64,000 nt of DNA from Diplonema papillatum (Eukaryota; Euglenozoa; Diplonemea; Diplonemida; Diplonemidae), in assembly GCA_030068145.1 (NCBI GenBank), contig JAPJBO010000025.1, positions 164,501-228,500 on the forward strand, written 5' to 3'. The notes below the pieces were generated by a model, which saw only the letters and a list, made by a program, of their open reading frames with translations, was not told where the DNA came from and did not search any database. Positions within the stretch are counted from its first letter, which is position 1; every line of letters begins with the position of its first letter. Made by a program: the position numbers and the translations under genes. Positions 1-9,885 of the stretch are shown here, one piece after another.

Positions 1-288
1 CCCGCCCGGCCCGGCCGCAGGGCTGCTGCCGCCGATGGCTCGCCGCCGCTCCTCCTCCTCGGCGGCGTTGTCGCGAAGACGCACTTCGTGGTGAAGCACG
101 TGGTCTCGTCGCCAGCGGACGGCGCCGCAGGTGGCGAGCTTGCGCGGGATGTGTTCTCGCTGCCGATGCCTGGGGTCGCTTGGGCGCGCCGCCCGCACAC
201 TTCCATGATGCGGCCTTCCTCGAGCCATTCCAGGCGCGATGTTCTGCATGAACGCCAGCTTCCTTCCCTCGTGCTGCCTCATGACTAA
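1..288 (+). CDS. C-terminal end of an unrecognised ORF, cut by the window edge
   Basis: The frame is open from the first base to a TAA at 286-288 and gives 95 residues. It begins Pro/Arg/Ala-rich, then has a short hydrophobic run (LLLLGGVVAK). I recognise no family. A near-copy lies at 537-760 and a weaker one at 872-1010, so this is part of a local tandem duplication. Coding status rests only on the open frame and GC-rich composition, and it could be a fragment. Confidence 0.3.
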   Translation, partial: PARPGRRAAAADGSPPLLLLGGVVAKTHFVVKHVVSSPADGAAGGELARDVFSLPMPGVAWARRPHTSMMRPSSSHSRRDVLHERQLPSLVLPHD

Positions 289-536
289 ATTTAGTCGATG
301 TTCCGAACATCGACTAAATTTAAAACATTGTTCGGTGTCGAAAGGGCAAAACGTAGCTCCCAGTCTCAATCAATGACAATGCCAATTTTTATAGCAGGTT
401 CACTTGGCTTCGCCACGAAGCTGCAGTCCGTAGCGTTCCTCCTGGCGCTGTCTTATGACTAGTCTATGCTTCAGTTCAGTTCATGCCATAGTCCATGCCA
501 TAGAGGCCAGGATCAGTCAAAGACAATATCTACCAC

Positions 537-1010
537 CAGAAGACGCACTTCGTGGTGAAACACGTCGTCTCTTCGCCGGCGGATTGCGCCGCTGGTGGCG
601 AGCTTGCGCGGGATGTGTTCTCGCTGCCGATGCCTGGGGTCACTTGGGCGCGCCGCCAGCCCACTTCCATGAAGCGGCCTTCTCCAGCTATTCTAGGCGC
701 GACGTTCTGTATGAACGTCAGCTTCCTTCCCTCGTGCTGCCTCACTCGCGGACTTGTGACCTTATGCGTCCACGTCACAGTCCTGTCCGGTACGGAACGG
801 AAGGTCGCACCATAGGAGCCAGTATCAATGAAAGTCACACACACACACACACACACACACACCACACACACACATGGCTGAGCTTGCGCAAGATATTCTG
901 TTCATTGCCAATGCCTAGTCTCACGAGTGCGCCACCCACACACTAGCCGCTGTCGGCGCGATGTTCTGCGTGAACGCCCCGCTTCCTTCCCTCGCGCTGC
1001 ATGACTAGTT
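537..1010 (+). pseudogene. Decayed tandem copies of the ORF end at 1-288
   Basis: Bases 537-760 repeat 76-290 with substitutions, and the frame no longer ends at the same stop. A shorter copy at 872-1010 repeats the same block again with more changes. A (CA)n microsatellite at 836-872 separates the two. This is degraded duplicated sequence, not a gene. Confidence 0.5.
836..872. repeat. (CA)n microsatellite
   Basis: An almost pure CA dinucleotide run, interrupted once (CACCACACA). Confidence 0.95.
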
Positions 1011-2369
1011 CATGCCACAGTCCCCAGCATGCACAAGCTACAGGTTCCTACGTTGCCTGCACTTGGCGTTTGAAGGCGCGCCATGGCGAAGTACTTCCTC
1101 TCGCTTCCGACGGACAGCGCCACGCACTGCAAGCCGTCCGCCAAGGCGCCCCGTCTTGTTTCAAGTTCGTTGCCTTTTCATTTGAAGAAGCACCCGCTTT
1201 GTAAAAAAATGCTTCGAGGAGGCCGCCACAGTCGCAAAAAAAAAACCTTGGGGAGGGAGGAAATGTGAAGCTCACGGGTCACGGGCCGGGCGAAGGGCGT
1301 TCCGCGAAAAGGATCCGCAGTAGTTATATTGTTTCTCCCCTCTCTACGCCGATCCCGTCCGAGGCGCCGTGTTTTCGTCGTGGTGCAACTAGTGTCGGTT
1401 GCAAACAGTTCCCGGATAGTGGGGAAGTAGGGAGTAGTATTCTTCCTGTTTTCACACTTCTTCTTCTTTTCTTGTATACCAAACATTTGTGCGGCACCGA
1501 CCTGCCACGTTCAAGCTTGCTCCGACCACTGCACCCTCTGCCGACACTCGCTAGCCGTCGACGCTCATGACGGCAGCCCCATCCTGAAGTGCAAATACTG
1601 CCGACGCGTCACTGCTGCTGTGTGCGCTCGGATTGGCGCCGCTCAAGGGCCAGCTTATGTCACTCGTTCGTTTGCAAAGTTTGCTCCGTTCTTCTACCTG
1701 ACGTGTTCCCGGATTAGGATGACACATACTACTGTTCCAATGTTGGAGGAAATGAGAAGCTCGCCGCCGCAAAGCCGTGGCTCGACGAACCACGAAGTAA
1801 CTCTTTGGCCTCCGGGTCTATTTTCCGCAGATCTCTTCATCGGAGCTGATCTCGAGCAAAAATCGTCGAAAAAGGTCTGGTACTGTGGACCGGCATCCAG
1901 GAGCCAGGATCAGGCCCATAGTCGTAATGGGGAAGCACCCAGACTCAATGGTTTTCACTTGCGTCCTGGATCCAGCTTTACGTAAAAATGATCAGGCACT
2001 GCGTTCAACGAAAACCAGGATCATTAGTTTTGTAACAGCCGCGGTTGTGCGAGTGACGAGCTCTTATTTTCCCCACCCCTCGCCGACAGCAAGTGTCCGA
2101 CTACCTTTTTCTTCTACCCACCCTCTGCGTGCCAATCAAAACATTTACCCAGTCCCTGCAGTTGCACATTTGATCTCGCCCCCGCCCACCCGCGTGCCTG
2201 TTTCTGTCGCCGTTACCCTTCTACCCTTTGGTTTGAGTGGAATCCTGCTGCCGAACGATTTCGATGAGGGCCCGGCCGAGGAAGGGTCACAAGGTGAGCC
2301 CGGTAGAGTAACAGTCGAAGAGGATGATGGTACCAGTTTCCAGCCGATTAGATTTAACGAAGGCCACCT
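1011..2369. other. No gene seen; dispersed-repeat sequence
   Basis: No credible coding frame. Bases 1655-1735 recur at 52890-52980 (block containing TTAGGATGACACATACT). Bases 1740-2070 recur at 31785-31960 (block containing GTTGGAGGAAATGAGAAGCTC), and a neighbouring block of the 31.6-kb copy recurs at 53150-53210. The stretch therefore belongs to a dispersed repeat family of unknown type. Confidence 0.5.
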
Positions 2370-2550
2370 TGGAGCATCAAGAACGCCGCCATCCTCTGCC
2401 CCGACTCCCGCAACGCCCGGGTGACCGAGCAAGCCGTCGTCGACACGTTCGGAACCTACGGAGCCCTGTGGTCCAGCCCATGGCATCGCATCCGCCGTCC
2501 GCATCTCCTCTGCAGAGCTTGCCTCGCTGCAGGAAGGGATCTACACGGAT
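2370..2550 (+). pseudogene. Truncated upstream fragment of the gene at 3164
   Basis: The DNA matches the middle of the gene at 3164-3787 (about 3338-3510): a Lys-Asn-Ala-Ala-Ile-Leu-Cys-Pro start, then a shared VVDTFGTYGALWSSP segment. A deletion after the shared tryptophan region shifts the frame. It has no start codon of its own. Confidence 0.7.
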
Positions 2551-2650
2551 GCCGTGGTTCTCACCAAACCGCTCACAAAAGCGTTTCTGCCCCCCCGAAA
2601 GCCCACTACTTTCGGGAAAACAGGAGTTTCATACAAGAAGGTTCTCAACG

Positions 2651-2932
2651 CGAACTTTAACTCTCTAACAAATCCGGGTTTCTCGCGTTAGCAGCGCTTT
2701 GTGTTTGAGGGCTAAAAAGAAGCAGTCGATGACCGCCTGTTTCGAATGCATGGCAAACGCATCTTGCTACCATCAAACAAGAAGCATCAAGCGAACTTTA
2801 ACTCTCTAACGAAATCCGGGTTTCTCGCGTTACCAGCGCTTTGTGTTTGAAGGCTAAAAATAAGCAGTCGATGACCGTCTGCTTCGAATGCATGGCAAAC
2901 GCATCTTGCTACCATGAAACAAGAAGCATCAA
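2651..2932. repeat. Two tandem copies of a ~142-bp unit
   Basis: The block beginning GCGAACTTTAACTCTCTAAC occurs at about 2650 and 2792 with few differences, and a third start (GCGAACTTTAACTCT) appears at 2935. Its start motif also occurs at 21185 and, diverged, upstream of the GH2 genes. Confidence 0.8.
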
Positions 2933-3163
2933 GCGAACTTTAACTCTAGAAAACAGGAATCCGGTCGGAAGAAAATAGTAGAAGAAAAACACCCCCCCCC
3001 CCTTCATCCTTCACTAAATCCGCGGTTAAAGAACCTGGCCTCAGTGGTGCAAGCACCACGCGCTCTTCAAACCCAAGAAACATTTCCCCCCCCCCCAACA
3101 CGAAGATTCAAGCCGAACCGCCGTGAGTCCGGCGTTGCACAGCCGGACTGACGCGTCGAAAGG

Positions 3164-3787
3164 ATGGGCAACAAGCCGCTGAAGGCAGGCGGGCCTGGCG
3201 GGCAGCGTGCTGTTGAAGCGAAGGCGGACATCCCGCGCGTGAGCATGCTGCTGGACGACCTCGCGCACGACTTGTCGCGCAGCTCCGGGGGCCGCGGCGT
3301 GGCCGAGCGGCACGCGGACGGCTCTTGGAGCGTCAAGAACGCCGCCATCCTCTGCCCCGACTCCCGCAACGCCCGGGTGACCGAGCAAGCCGTCGTGGAC
3401 ACGTTCGGAACCTACGGAGCCCTGTGGTCCAGCCCCATCCGCCCCGGCATCGCATTCGCCGTCCGCATCTCCTCCGCGGAGCTCGTCTCTCTGCAGGAAG
3501 GGATCTACATGGTCGGCCTGACCCCGTTCTCGGTGTTCAGCCCCATCACGCTGCCGAGCGACGAGTCGTGGCTCCCGCACCTCCTGCTGACGGCTCGCGG
3601 CGACGTCTCTGCCCGCGGGAAGCTGCAGTCCCTGGGGCCCTGGACCACACCCTCCGTCGACGTGGGGTTCCTCGTCCGATCGGGCGTGGCCCCGGGGCTG
3701 ATCCGCGTGTCCGTATACGTCAACAACACCCCCGTTCTCGAAGACGTGGACATGAAGCTCCCCCGCGACGACTCGCTGCATCTTTTC
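3164..3787 (+). CDS. First exon(s) of an unrecognised gene
   Basis: The ATG at 3164 opens a 222-residue frame ending at a stop near 3832. The last residues are probably intronic: the frame reaches the sequence C|GTATGT at 3787/3788, a strong 5' splice site, followed by a non-protein-like tail. The predicted exon has a basic Gly-rich N-terminus (GNKPLKAGGPGG), a helix-like stretch (about 27-40), then a beta-rich region with alternating hydrophobics (VDVGFLVRSGVAPGLIRVSV) ending in DDSLHLF. That part loosely recalls SPRY or similar beta-sandwich folds, but I cannot assign a family. It is flanked by truncated copies upstream (2370) and downstream (4047, 4556). The next exon was not found. Confidence 0.5.
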
Positions 3788-4046
3788 GTATGTTTTTGGA
3801 GTTGTAGTCCGCTTGAGAATCCGGGATTTTAGAGTCTCCGGACGACCTTCGTCGAATGGGTTCTTTTAAAGCTATTACGTACCGGTCTACCTACTACTCT
3901 GGTCTATCCCCTATTTCTTCTGAGAACCCGTGTGGTACCGAGGATTCCCCCTCTAGGCTGGGGTTCCGACTGTTTTTGGGCGACGTGTTAAAACACGTCG
4001 TCTGGCCAAAAATCGTATGTCGAGTTCCGTAGATGGTTAGTCCATC

Positions 4047-4355
4047 TACATGGTCGGTCTGACCCCGTTCTCGGTGTTCAGCCCCATCACGCTGCTCCCG
4101 CACCTCCTGCTGACGGCTCGCGGTGACGTCTCTGCCCGCGGGAAGCTGCAGTCCCTGGGGCCCTGGACCACACCCTCCGTCGACGTGGGGTTCCTCGTCC
4201 GATCGGGCGTGGCCCCGGGGCTGATCTGCGTATCCGTATACGTCAACAACACCCCCGTTCTCGGAGACGTGGACATGAAGCTCCCCCGCGACGACTCGCT
4301 GCATCTTTTCGTATGTTTTTGGAGTTGTAGTCCGCTTGAGAATCCGGGATTTTAG
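4047..4355 (+). pseudogene. Tandem copy of the 3' half of the 3164 exon (unit 2)
   Basis: Repeats 3506-3832 with a 15-base deletion removing a Pro-Ser-Asp-Glu-Ser segment. The same GTATGT donor and downstream intron-like sequence follow. It lacks a start and the N-terminal half. Units 1 and 2 are offset by about 541 bp. Confidence 0.8.
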
Positions 4356-4555
4356 AGTCTCCGGATGACCTTCGTCGAATGGGTTCTTTTAAAGCTAATA
4401 CGTACCGGTCTACCTACTACTCTGGTCTATCCCCTATTTCTTCTGAGAACCCGTGTGGTACCGAGGACTCCCCCTCTAGGCTGGGGTTCCGACTGTTTTT
4501 GGGCGACGTGTTAAAACACGTCGTCTGGCCAAAAATCGTATGTCGAGTTCCGTAG

Positions 4556-4830
4556 ATGGTGGTCGGTCTGACCCCGTTCTCGGTGTTCAGCCCCATCACG
4601 CTGCCGAGCGACGAGTCGTGGCTCCCGCACCTCCTGCTGACGGCTCGCGGCGACGTCTCTGCCCGCGGGAAGCTGCAGTCCCTGGGGCCCTGGACCACAC
4701 CCTCCGTCGACGTGGGGTTCCTCGTCCGATCGGGCGTGGCCCCGGGGCTGATCCGCGTGTCCGTATACGTCAACAACACCCCCGTTCTCGAAGACGTGGA
4801 CATGAAGCTCCCCCGCGACGACTCGCTGCA
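4556..4830 (+). pseudogene. Tandem copy of the 3' half of the 3164 exon (unit 3)
   Basis: A third copy of the same 3' exon half, offset about 510 bp from unit 2. It is followed by the same intron-like sequence, here interrupted by a short transposon at 5080-5498 and by small expansions around 4870-4990. Confidence 0.8.
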
Positions 4831-5079
4831 TCTTTTCGTATGTTTTTGGAGTTGGAGTCCGCTTGAGAATCGAAAGGGATTTCAGAGTCTCCGGGTCTAA
4901 AGGGATTTTAGAGTCTCCCGGGTGACCTTCGTCGAATGGCTTCTTTTAAAGCTAGTACGTACTGGGTGGGTTTGGGGGTTTTTTTTTGTGCCCTTTCCCA
5001 ATCCGGTCTACCTACTAATCTGGTCTATCCCCCATTTCTTCTGAGAACCCGTGTTGTACCGAGGATTCCCCCTCTAGGG

Positions 5080-5498
5080 CAGTGATCATGGCAAACGTTA
5101 AACGTTTGAACGTTTGACAAACGTTTGCGTTTGCAAAATTCATGTCAAACGTGTATCAAACGTGAGTGAGGCGCTGGCTGCGCCTGCAGTGGGGATCCGA
5201 GTGTGGGGTCGGCTTGAACACTCGAGCCACAAGGGCAAGATCTTCATGCCCGGGGCCCCAGAAAGTGGGAGCACCCTGTATCTCCCTGTGCACGCCCAAG
5301 GAGAACCAGAAGGATGTCTTGTTCCCTTATTTTCGTCGTGTCCGCCTGCAGCCACGTGGACAAGTGCTATCAAGGGTCGTGTACTGTGTACAGACCCGGT
5401 CCATCGATTAGCAAACGTCACGTTTGCACGTTTGTCAAACGTTTGCGTTTGATAAATCTTGTCAAACGTACGTTTGCAAACGTTTGATACCATCACTG
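5080..5498. mobile_element. hAT-type non-autonomous element (MITE) with 8-bp target duplication
   Basis: The element starts CAGTGATCATGGCAAACG and ends with the inverted form CGTTTGATACCATCACTG. It is flanked by CTCTAGGG on the left (5072-5079) and CTCTAGGC on the right (5499-5506). Two paralogous copies of the surrounding unit keep the uninterrupted site CTCTAGGC at 3951-3958 and 4474-4481. An 8-bp duplication with ends starting CAGTG is typical of hAT elements. Both subterminal regions are packed with AAACGTTT-type palindromes. It encodes nothing and would need a transposase in trans. Confidence 0.85.
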
Positions 5499-5797
5499 CT
5501 CTAGGCTGGGTTTCTGACTGTTTTTAGGCGATGTTAAAACACGTCGTCCAGTAAACTTGTACTTTTTGAGTTCCGTAGGTGGCGGGCAAAAAGAAGATGT
5601 CCAACCCACCGCCACCACCACCCAAACCTGGGCTCATGGTGAGTTAGGGATCCAACTCTGCTTGCAGAATTCCCTTAGTAAACTTAGAGAATTCGTCTGC
5701 GCGCCGTTGTGCAGGAAACGTGAGCGGAATAACACGAGGAATAAACCGGAGCCAATGCCGGGAACACGAGAGGAAACGAAGGATTGTGAGAACTAAA

Positions 5798-7344
5798 CTA
5801 ACGAGGGGGGCATCGCGGTGCTTGCATGTTATGCAGCAAGCCGCCAGCCACCACCCCTTTGCCAGTAAAAAACTGCCCAACCGCGTGTGCAACCTTCTGA
5901 ATCAACTCAGGGGTTGCCAGTGATGAGGGTTCAACACGTGATGGGAGGTCCGCCGGATTATCTCCGGATTTGACCCACTGGATTGTCCATGTACACCCCA
6001 TCCTTTTCAGGATGTTTAACACGCGCATCACTGCGCCGTTGAGCACCTGATTCTGGACGCACATCCGCTTCCTTGTCACACCCATCACTGTCGTGTTGTC
6101 GACAAGAATCTCCAGGTGTGTATTCTGGTACCTCGGTGGCAGCCGTGCCAGGGTTTCACCCAGCGCTGTTGCCTCCAGAATGTTGATGTGCCTTCCAGAC
6201 TCTTCCAGGTTCCACTTATCTCCCATAATCGTCAATTCTGTGGTCGACCTGTCCACTACCACACCTCCCCAACCAGACAACGACGCATCCACAAATACTG
6301 TTGCTGTCGGATCGCCTACGACAGGCCTGATGATCCGCGTTTTGCCAATCGCTGCGCTCCACTTCGCCAACTCCCTACGCACCGACGGTGGTACTGATAC
6401 CGTCTCCTCACCCATCCGTGTTCCTTGGTTGAGACTATTAGTTACACGCCGTAAGAATTTTAAAGCAAACCAGTATTCTCCTGGTGACACCCCGGCGACT
6501 GCACTTGCATGCAACAGCCGGCCTCCCAGTGTCTCCAAATCGGAAGCACTCACTTGCAACAGATTCGTTCTCTTCATTTTCAATAGTAATCTCTCTGCCG
6601 GGGTTACGTGGTCGAAGACTACACCCAAAAACTCATACCGGGTTGCCGCGTCCACGCTGTCGGCTTCCTTCCACGTGAGACAGCATTTCCTTGCAACTGC
6701 GTCCAGACGGGTTGTTTCCTCCATCACGGCAGACCGACATCCCGTGTATCGAATGTTATCGATCCACACGTGGGTTGTGACGTTTCTTGCCATGAAAGTG
6801 TCCTGCACGTAGGCTGGATCCCCCGCCGCAGCTGCTGCAAGAGTATGCATAATCTCCGGGGAGCAGGAATGCCCCATGGGCAGTCGCGTCAGCTCGAACC
6901 ACTCTCCAGCATCTGTCACAAACCTGAACAAATGCCGTGACTCCGCGGGTATTTCTATCGCATAGAACCCCGTCCGGAAATCCCGTGCACTTCCGCACTC
7001 ATTCAACACTGCCGGCAGGTAGCTCGACACATGTGTCCTAAGGGTACTTCAGCCTTGTATCCCGCTTGCTCTGCTAGCTCGTTCGCTTGTTTTGTCCACA
7101 GGATAAAGCGCTGTCTCAACCCTGTTGGCTTTTCCTCTATCACTGTAAAGGGTACATTTTGCAGCGGCCCTGGGCCCTTGGCCGGACATGCTACACCACA
7201 ACTCACGAGTTCGTTTGCGTGTTTTAGCTGGAACCTGCTTTCTTTCTGGAGGCTTCCTTCCTGTGGGATAGACGGGAAAAACGTCGTTTTCCAGACTTCA
7301 TCAAACCGTACTCTCTTTGAAAAACGCAACCTTGAACTTTTCAA
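5798..7344 (-). pseudogene. Reverse transcriptase-RNase H, frameshifted near 7030
   Basis: This would copy element RNA into DNA and remove the RNA strand. The N-terminal part of RT lies in the frame from 7344 to 7003 (segment RFILWTKQANELAEQAGYK), and the rest in another frame from 7030 to 5798. Numbering from 7030, motif A is DFRTGFY (Asp17), motif B is LTRLPMG (48-53) and motif C is WIDN (Asp91-Asn92), where most RTs have two Asp. RNase H follows with Asp248 (VFVDAS), Glu286 (INILEAT), Asp311 (ILVDN) and Asp361 (PADLPSR), the expected D-E-D-D set. The N-terminal frame has no ATG after its upstream stop, so the real start is unknown. The break is either a mutation or, less likely, a programmed frameshift. 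Confidence 0.8.
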
Positions 7345-7458
7345 CTTTCATAGGTTGCACCGAGGCCACATGCAAAGGAGCCTTCCGCTCGTCTTCTGTC
7401 TTTGGTATCCTCGAGCTGTGGGCTCGTCTTGTTATTGAGTGCGCGATTTTCACTTTAT

Positions 7459-8880
7459 TCAAAGGAATTGTGTCACTTCTTGTGTTCGCAACGCCCGGGC
7501 TAGACACACAGGATCGCCTCCGTACCTGATCGTGACTTGTGGCAGTCCCACCATCGTTGCATGTTTTGCCAAACGGGCGAGTAACTCTTCGGGAATCCTG
7601 ACCCCGGCTGCCACCTTCTTGAAAAGATGTGTTAGTGCTCCTCTCTTCACACTGTGAGCAGAGAACTCCTGCATAACAGGGTTCTCTTTCCATTTCCTTG
7701 TTATTTCCTCTGTTCCGAGCGCTGTCAGCCTTGTGAAAGGAGCCAGTGTCTCGTACAACTCCGCTATTTCTTTTGTCAAGTCGCCGACCACAACCGTGAA
7801 CTTCGACAGGGTGAAAGGATTCGCCCTTCTTCCCTTGGGGTTTGTGTGCCAATCCACGATTACTTCTTGGCGGGTTACAACCAGAAACTGGTCGGATGAT
7901 AGGTCGGCCGTTTCTCCCCACCTGGAAGCTGTTTTCCACGCAAGAAGTGCGGCAAACCTCCATCTGAGGTTCTGCTGTTGCAGCGCCCATCCTACAAGAA
8001 CTTCCTTGGGAATTGGAAACGCCTGTTTCTCTGGTATTGCGGCACCTGCCGCTCTCAACGCACTTGCCAAACTTAAGAGGGATTCGCGGGGCAATCCAAC
8101 ATGGTGAAACGTTCCCGACAGAGCCTTTGCATAACTCAACTGAGCTTGTGGAGTTACGCCTGTTGCCACCACGAAAAGGGTTGCTGAATTTTGATTCAAA
8201 GGAAGGTTGTTTACACCCGACCACTGCACGAAACGTCTCCAAAGGTTCTTTCTTTGCGACGAAGTCGCTAGTGCCCACATGCTTCCTACTACTCCACGCA
8301 GTCGGTGTAAAGCCTCCAGTGTGTTTACATCCTGCTCCTTTCCTCGATTCTTGAAGGGGACGTTCGCCTTTTCGGCGACGTGTCGCAAGACCTCCTGACC
8401 AAAAATTGTGCTGGGCACGGCCACCCCAACAGTGTTTACTCGTTTCCTTGAGATGGAGATAGGCGCTTGGCGCTGGAAAGTTGCTTTTTGAGGCCGGACG
8501 ATCTTCACCATTGTCATTTGTGGCACTCTGCAAGTGCGATTTGCGAAAGTTGTTTGTAAAGAAAGGGGAAGACGGACAGAGTCGCGGCTCGTGACTCCAA
8601 TCTGATTCCTTAGGATTGCCCTCGCAACAATTGTTTGCGGCTGGTCTACAGCACTCGACACTTGCATTGCCAGGGGCTGATTGACCGACGACGGATGCGG
8701 GGACAAGCGGAGGCGGTAACCTGTTAAACGAGTGGTTTGATGAGGCACAAGCTGGAACGAGAGGTGGTGGTGTCGGGAAGCAACTCTTGGTTGAATAATG
8801 GGCTGTCTTGTCTGGGTGTGAAACCAGCTCTTGAGAGGTCGAGATGAAGGTTGAGGAAACGACGTAACCGGGACTTGCAT
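7459..8880 (-). CDS. Tyrosine recombinase of the retrotransposon
   Basis: This enzyme would integrate the circular DNA copy of the element by breaking and rejoining DNA through a phosphotyrosine. Numbering from the codon at 8889, the core residues are Arg323 (TASRWGETADL, codon at 7923), His412 (AHSVKRGALTHL, codon at 7656), His443 (LAKHATMVGLPQ, codon at 7563) and the nucleophile Tyr456 (TIRYGGD, codon at 7524). The usual HxxR box has Lys at the Arg position with Arg next to it. The N-terminal 150 residues are low in structure and basic; residues 180-300 fit the helical core-binding domain. The frame is continuous with gag apart from one TGA. The C-terminus ends at TGA 7459-7461. Confidence 0.85.
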   Translation of the reverse strand: MQVPVTSFPQPSSRPLKSWFHTQTRQPIIQPRVASRHHHLSFQLVPHQTTRLTGYRLRLSPHPSSVNQPLAMQVSSAVDQPQTIVARAILRNQIGVTSRDSVRLPLSLQTTFANRTCRVPQMTMVKIVRPQKATFQRQAPISISRKRVNTVGVAVPSTIFGQEVLRHVAEKANVPFKNRGKEQDVNTLEALHRLRGVVGSMWALATSSQRKNLWRRFVQWSGVNNLPLNQNSATLFVVATGVTPQAQLSYAKALSGTFHHVGLPRESLLSLASALRAAGAAIPEKQAFPIPKEVLVGWALQQQNLRWRFAALLAWKTASRWGETADLSSDQFLVVTRQEVIVDWHTNPKGRRANPFTLSKFTVVVGDLTKEIAELYETLAPFTRLTALGTEEITRKWKENPVMQEFSAHSVKRGALTHLFKKVAAGVRIPEELLARLAKHATMVGLPQVTIRYGGDPVCLARALRTQEVTQFL

Positions 8881-8946
8881 AACGTACACGGGTTTTGGGG
8901 GGTAGTTGTCTACCGACTGGACGGCGAGAAGCTGAGAAGGTCCCAG

Positions 8947-9861
8947 TCAATGACCCTTCCCAGCGTTGGCGTTTCCCTGTCTTCGCTGTGGCGGTTGCAT
9001 GGAGAAACCGCGCCCACGTCCTTTCCCACGCGATGATGGTTGCTGTTTGACAGCAGCCGCAGCTTTCAGGACCGGGTGAACGTGGGGATTGTCAAGAGTA
9101 AGCTTTTCTTCAATTTGGTGGCGAGGCTTCTTGTGGACAACGTACTGATACTGTATTAGCAAGCGTTGGAAGACCTTGTTACCCAATGCTGTCATTGGAG
9201 TTGACACCCAATTTTGCAAGCACGAAGCACATACAATCCAACCTCGCACGGTGTCAAAATCTTCTTGTAAGATCTGACCCCCCGGAAGGTGTACCAACCC
9301 AGCTAACAAGCGAGATTCCAGTTGAGTGATTAACAACTCGTGGCTGTTGGCAATGGCGCTCTCCCACGCACGCACATCATGAGCATCTGCCGGGTGAGTT
9401 AACGCCAGGTTGTCAGGCTCGAGCTGCATCTGCTCCGGAAGTTCAGGAGGTAGAGGGTGCTGTTGAGGCATTTGGGAGACCGCTGCCGATGCGTCACGGT
9501 CGCCGTGTGACATTTGGGTAGCAACATATGCTTGCTCTCGGTAACGTGCTTGGGCCAGCTGTGTCTCCAGGGCTTCGATGCTAGCACGTGCCTTCTCTGT
9601 TTGGTGGATGGCATCTGCCACAATTCGGGTGTAATACCATCCTTCTGCTGGCATCGGCACAAATTCGTCTTCTCTGTTGTGTTCAACACACCCTTCAAGG
9701 TAGTTATAGGCACGGCTGCGCAGAACGTTGAGGGTGTTGTTCGGGCCGCGATTGAGGAGGCCGCCGTACTGACGAGCAGGGTGTCCTTCTTCTCCTGCGG
9801 TATACACGATTACACGTCCGATAAGCCGGGTTGCCTGATCTTTCAGATTCTCGGCACTCAT
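8947..9861 (-). CDS. Gag-like protein of the YR retrotransposon
   Basis: The first ATG is at 9861; an in-frame GTG lies at 9882. The 304-residue product probably binds the element RNA in a cytoplasmic particle. There is a Gln/Ala-rich, probably coiled-coil segment (KARASIEALETQLAQARYRE) near residue 90, a Cys-Ala-Ser-Cys pair in the second half, and a basic Arg/Gly tail (SSRGKGRGRGF) in place of the CCHC zinc knuckle of many Gags. The assignment rests on position and this basic tail, not on a recognised domain. It ends at TGA (8947-8949). The same frame stays open beyond that stop into the recombinase, and an ATG overlaps the stop as ATGA in another frame. Confidence 0.6.
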   Translation of the reverse strand: MSAENLKDQATRLIGRVIVYTAGEEGHPARQYGGLLNRGPNNTLNVLRSRAYNYLEGCVEHNREDEFVPMPAEGWYYTRIVADAIHQTEKARASIEALETQLAQARYREQAYVATQMSHGDRDASAAVSQMPQQHPLPPELPEQMQLEPDNLALTHPADAHDVRAWESAIANSHELLITQLESRLLAGLVHLPGGQILQEDFDTVRGWIVCASCLQNWVSTPMTALGNKVFQRLLIQYQYVVHKKPRHQIEEKLTLDNPHVHPVLKAAAAVKQQPSSRGKGRGRGFSMQPPQRRQGNANAGKGH

Positions 9862-9885
9862 GTACTGTGGTGCTGGTACCACAGG

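Larger units (their letters stand above)
5798..9861 (-). mobile_element. VIPER-order tyrosine-recombinase retrotransposon (gag, YR, RT/RNase H)
   Basis: Three consecutive minus-strand coding regions read gag-like (9861-8947), tyrosine recombinase (8880-7459), then reverse transcriptase with RNase H (7344-5798). DIRS and Ngaro elements place RT/RNase H before the recombinase. The order gag-YR-RT/RH was described for VIPER elements of trypanosomes, whose length of about 4.5 kb also fits. No integrase, protease or LTR is visible, as expected for a YR element. Terminal repeats were not identified by eye; a tandem array lies just upstream of gag. The RT domain carries a frameshift near 7030, so this copy may be inactive. 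Confidence 0.85.

Noticed and set aside
5080..5498. A regulatory island of AAACGTTT palindromes
   Set aside because: The 8-bp target duplication and two empty sister sites show it is an inserted element.
7301..8950. 549-codon frame overlapping the recombinase
   Set aside because: The other frame carries all recombinase catalytic residues in register; this one has Cys/Arg-rich shadow composition. Its ATGA overlap with gag is noted as a finding but not annotated as a gene.
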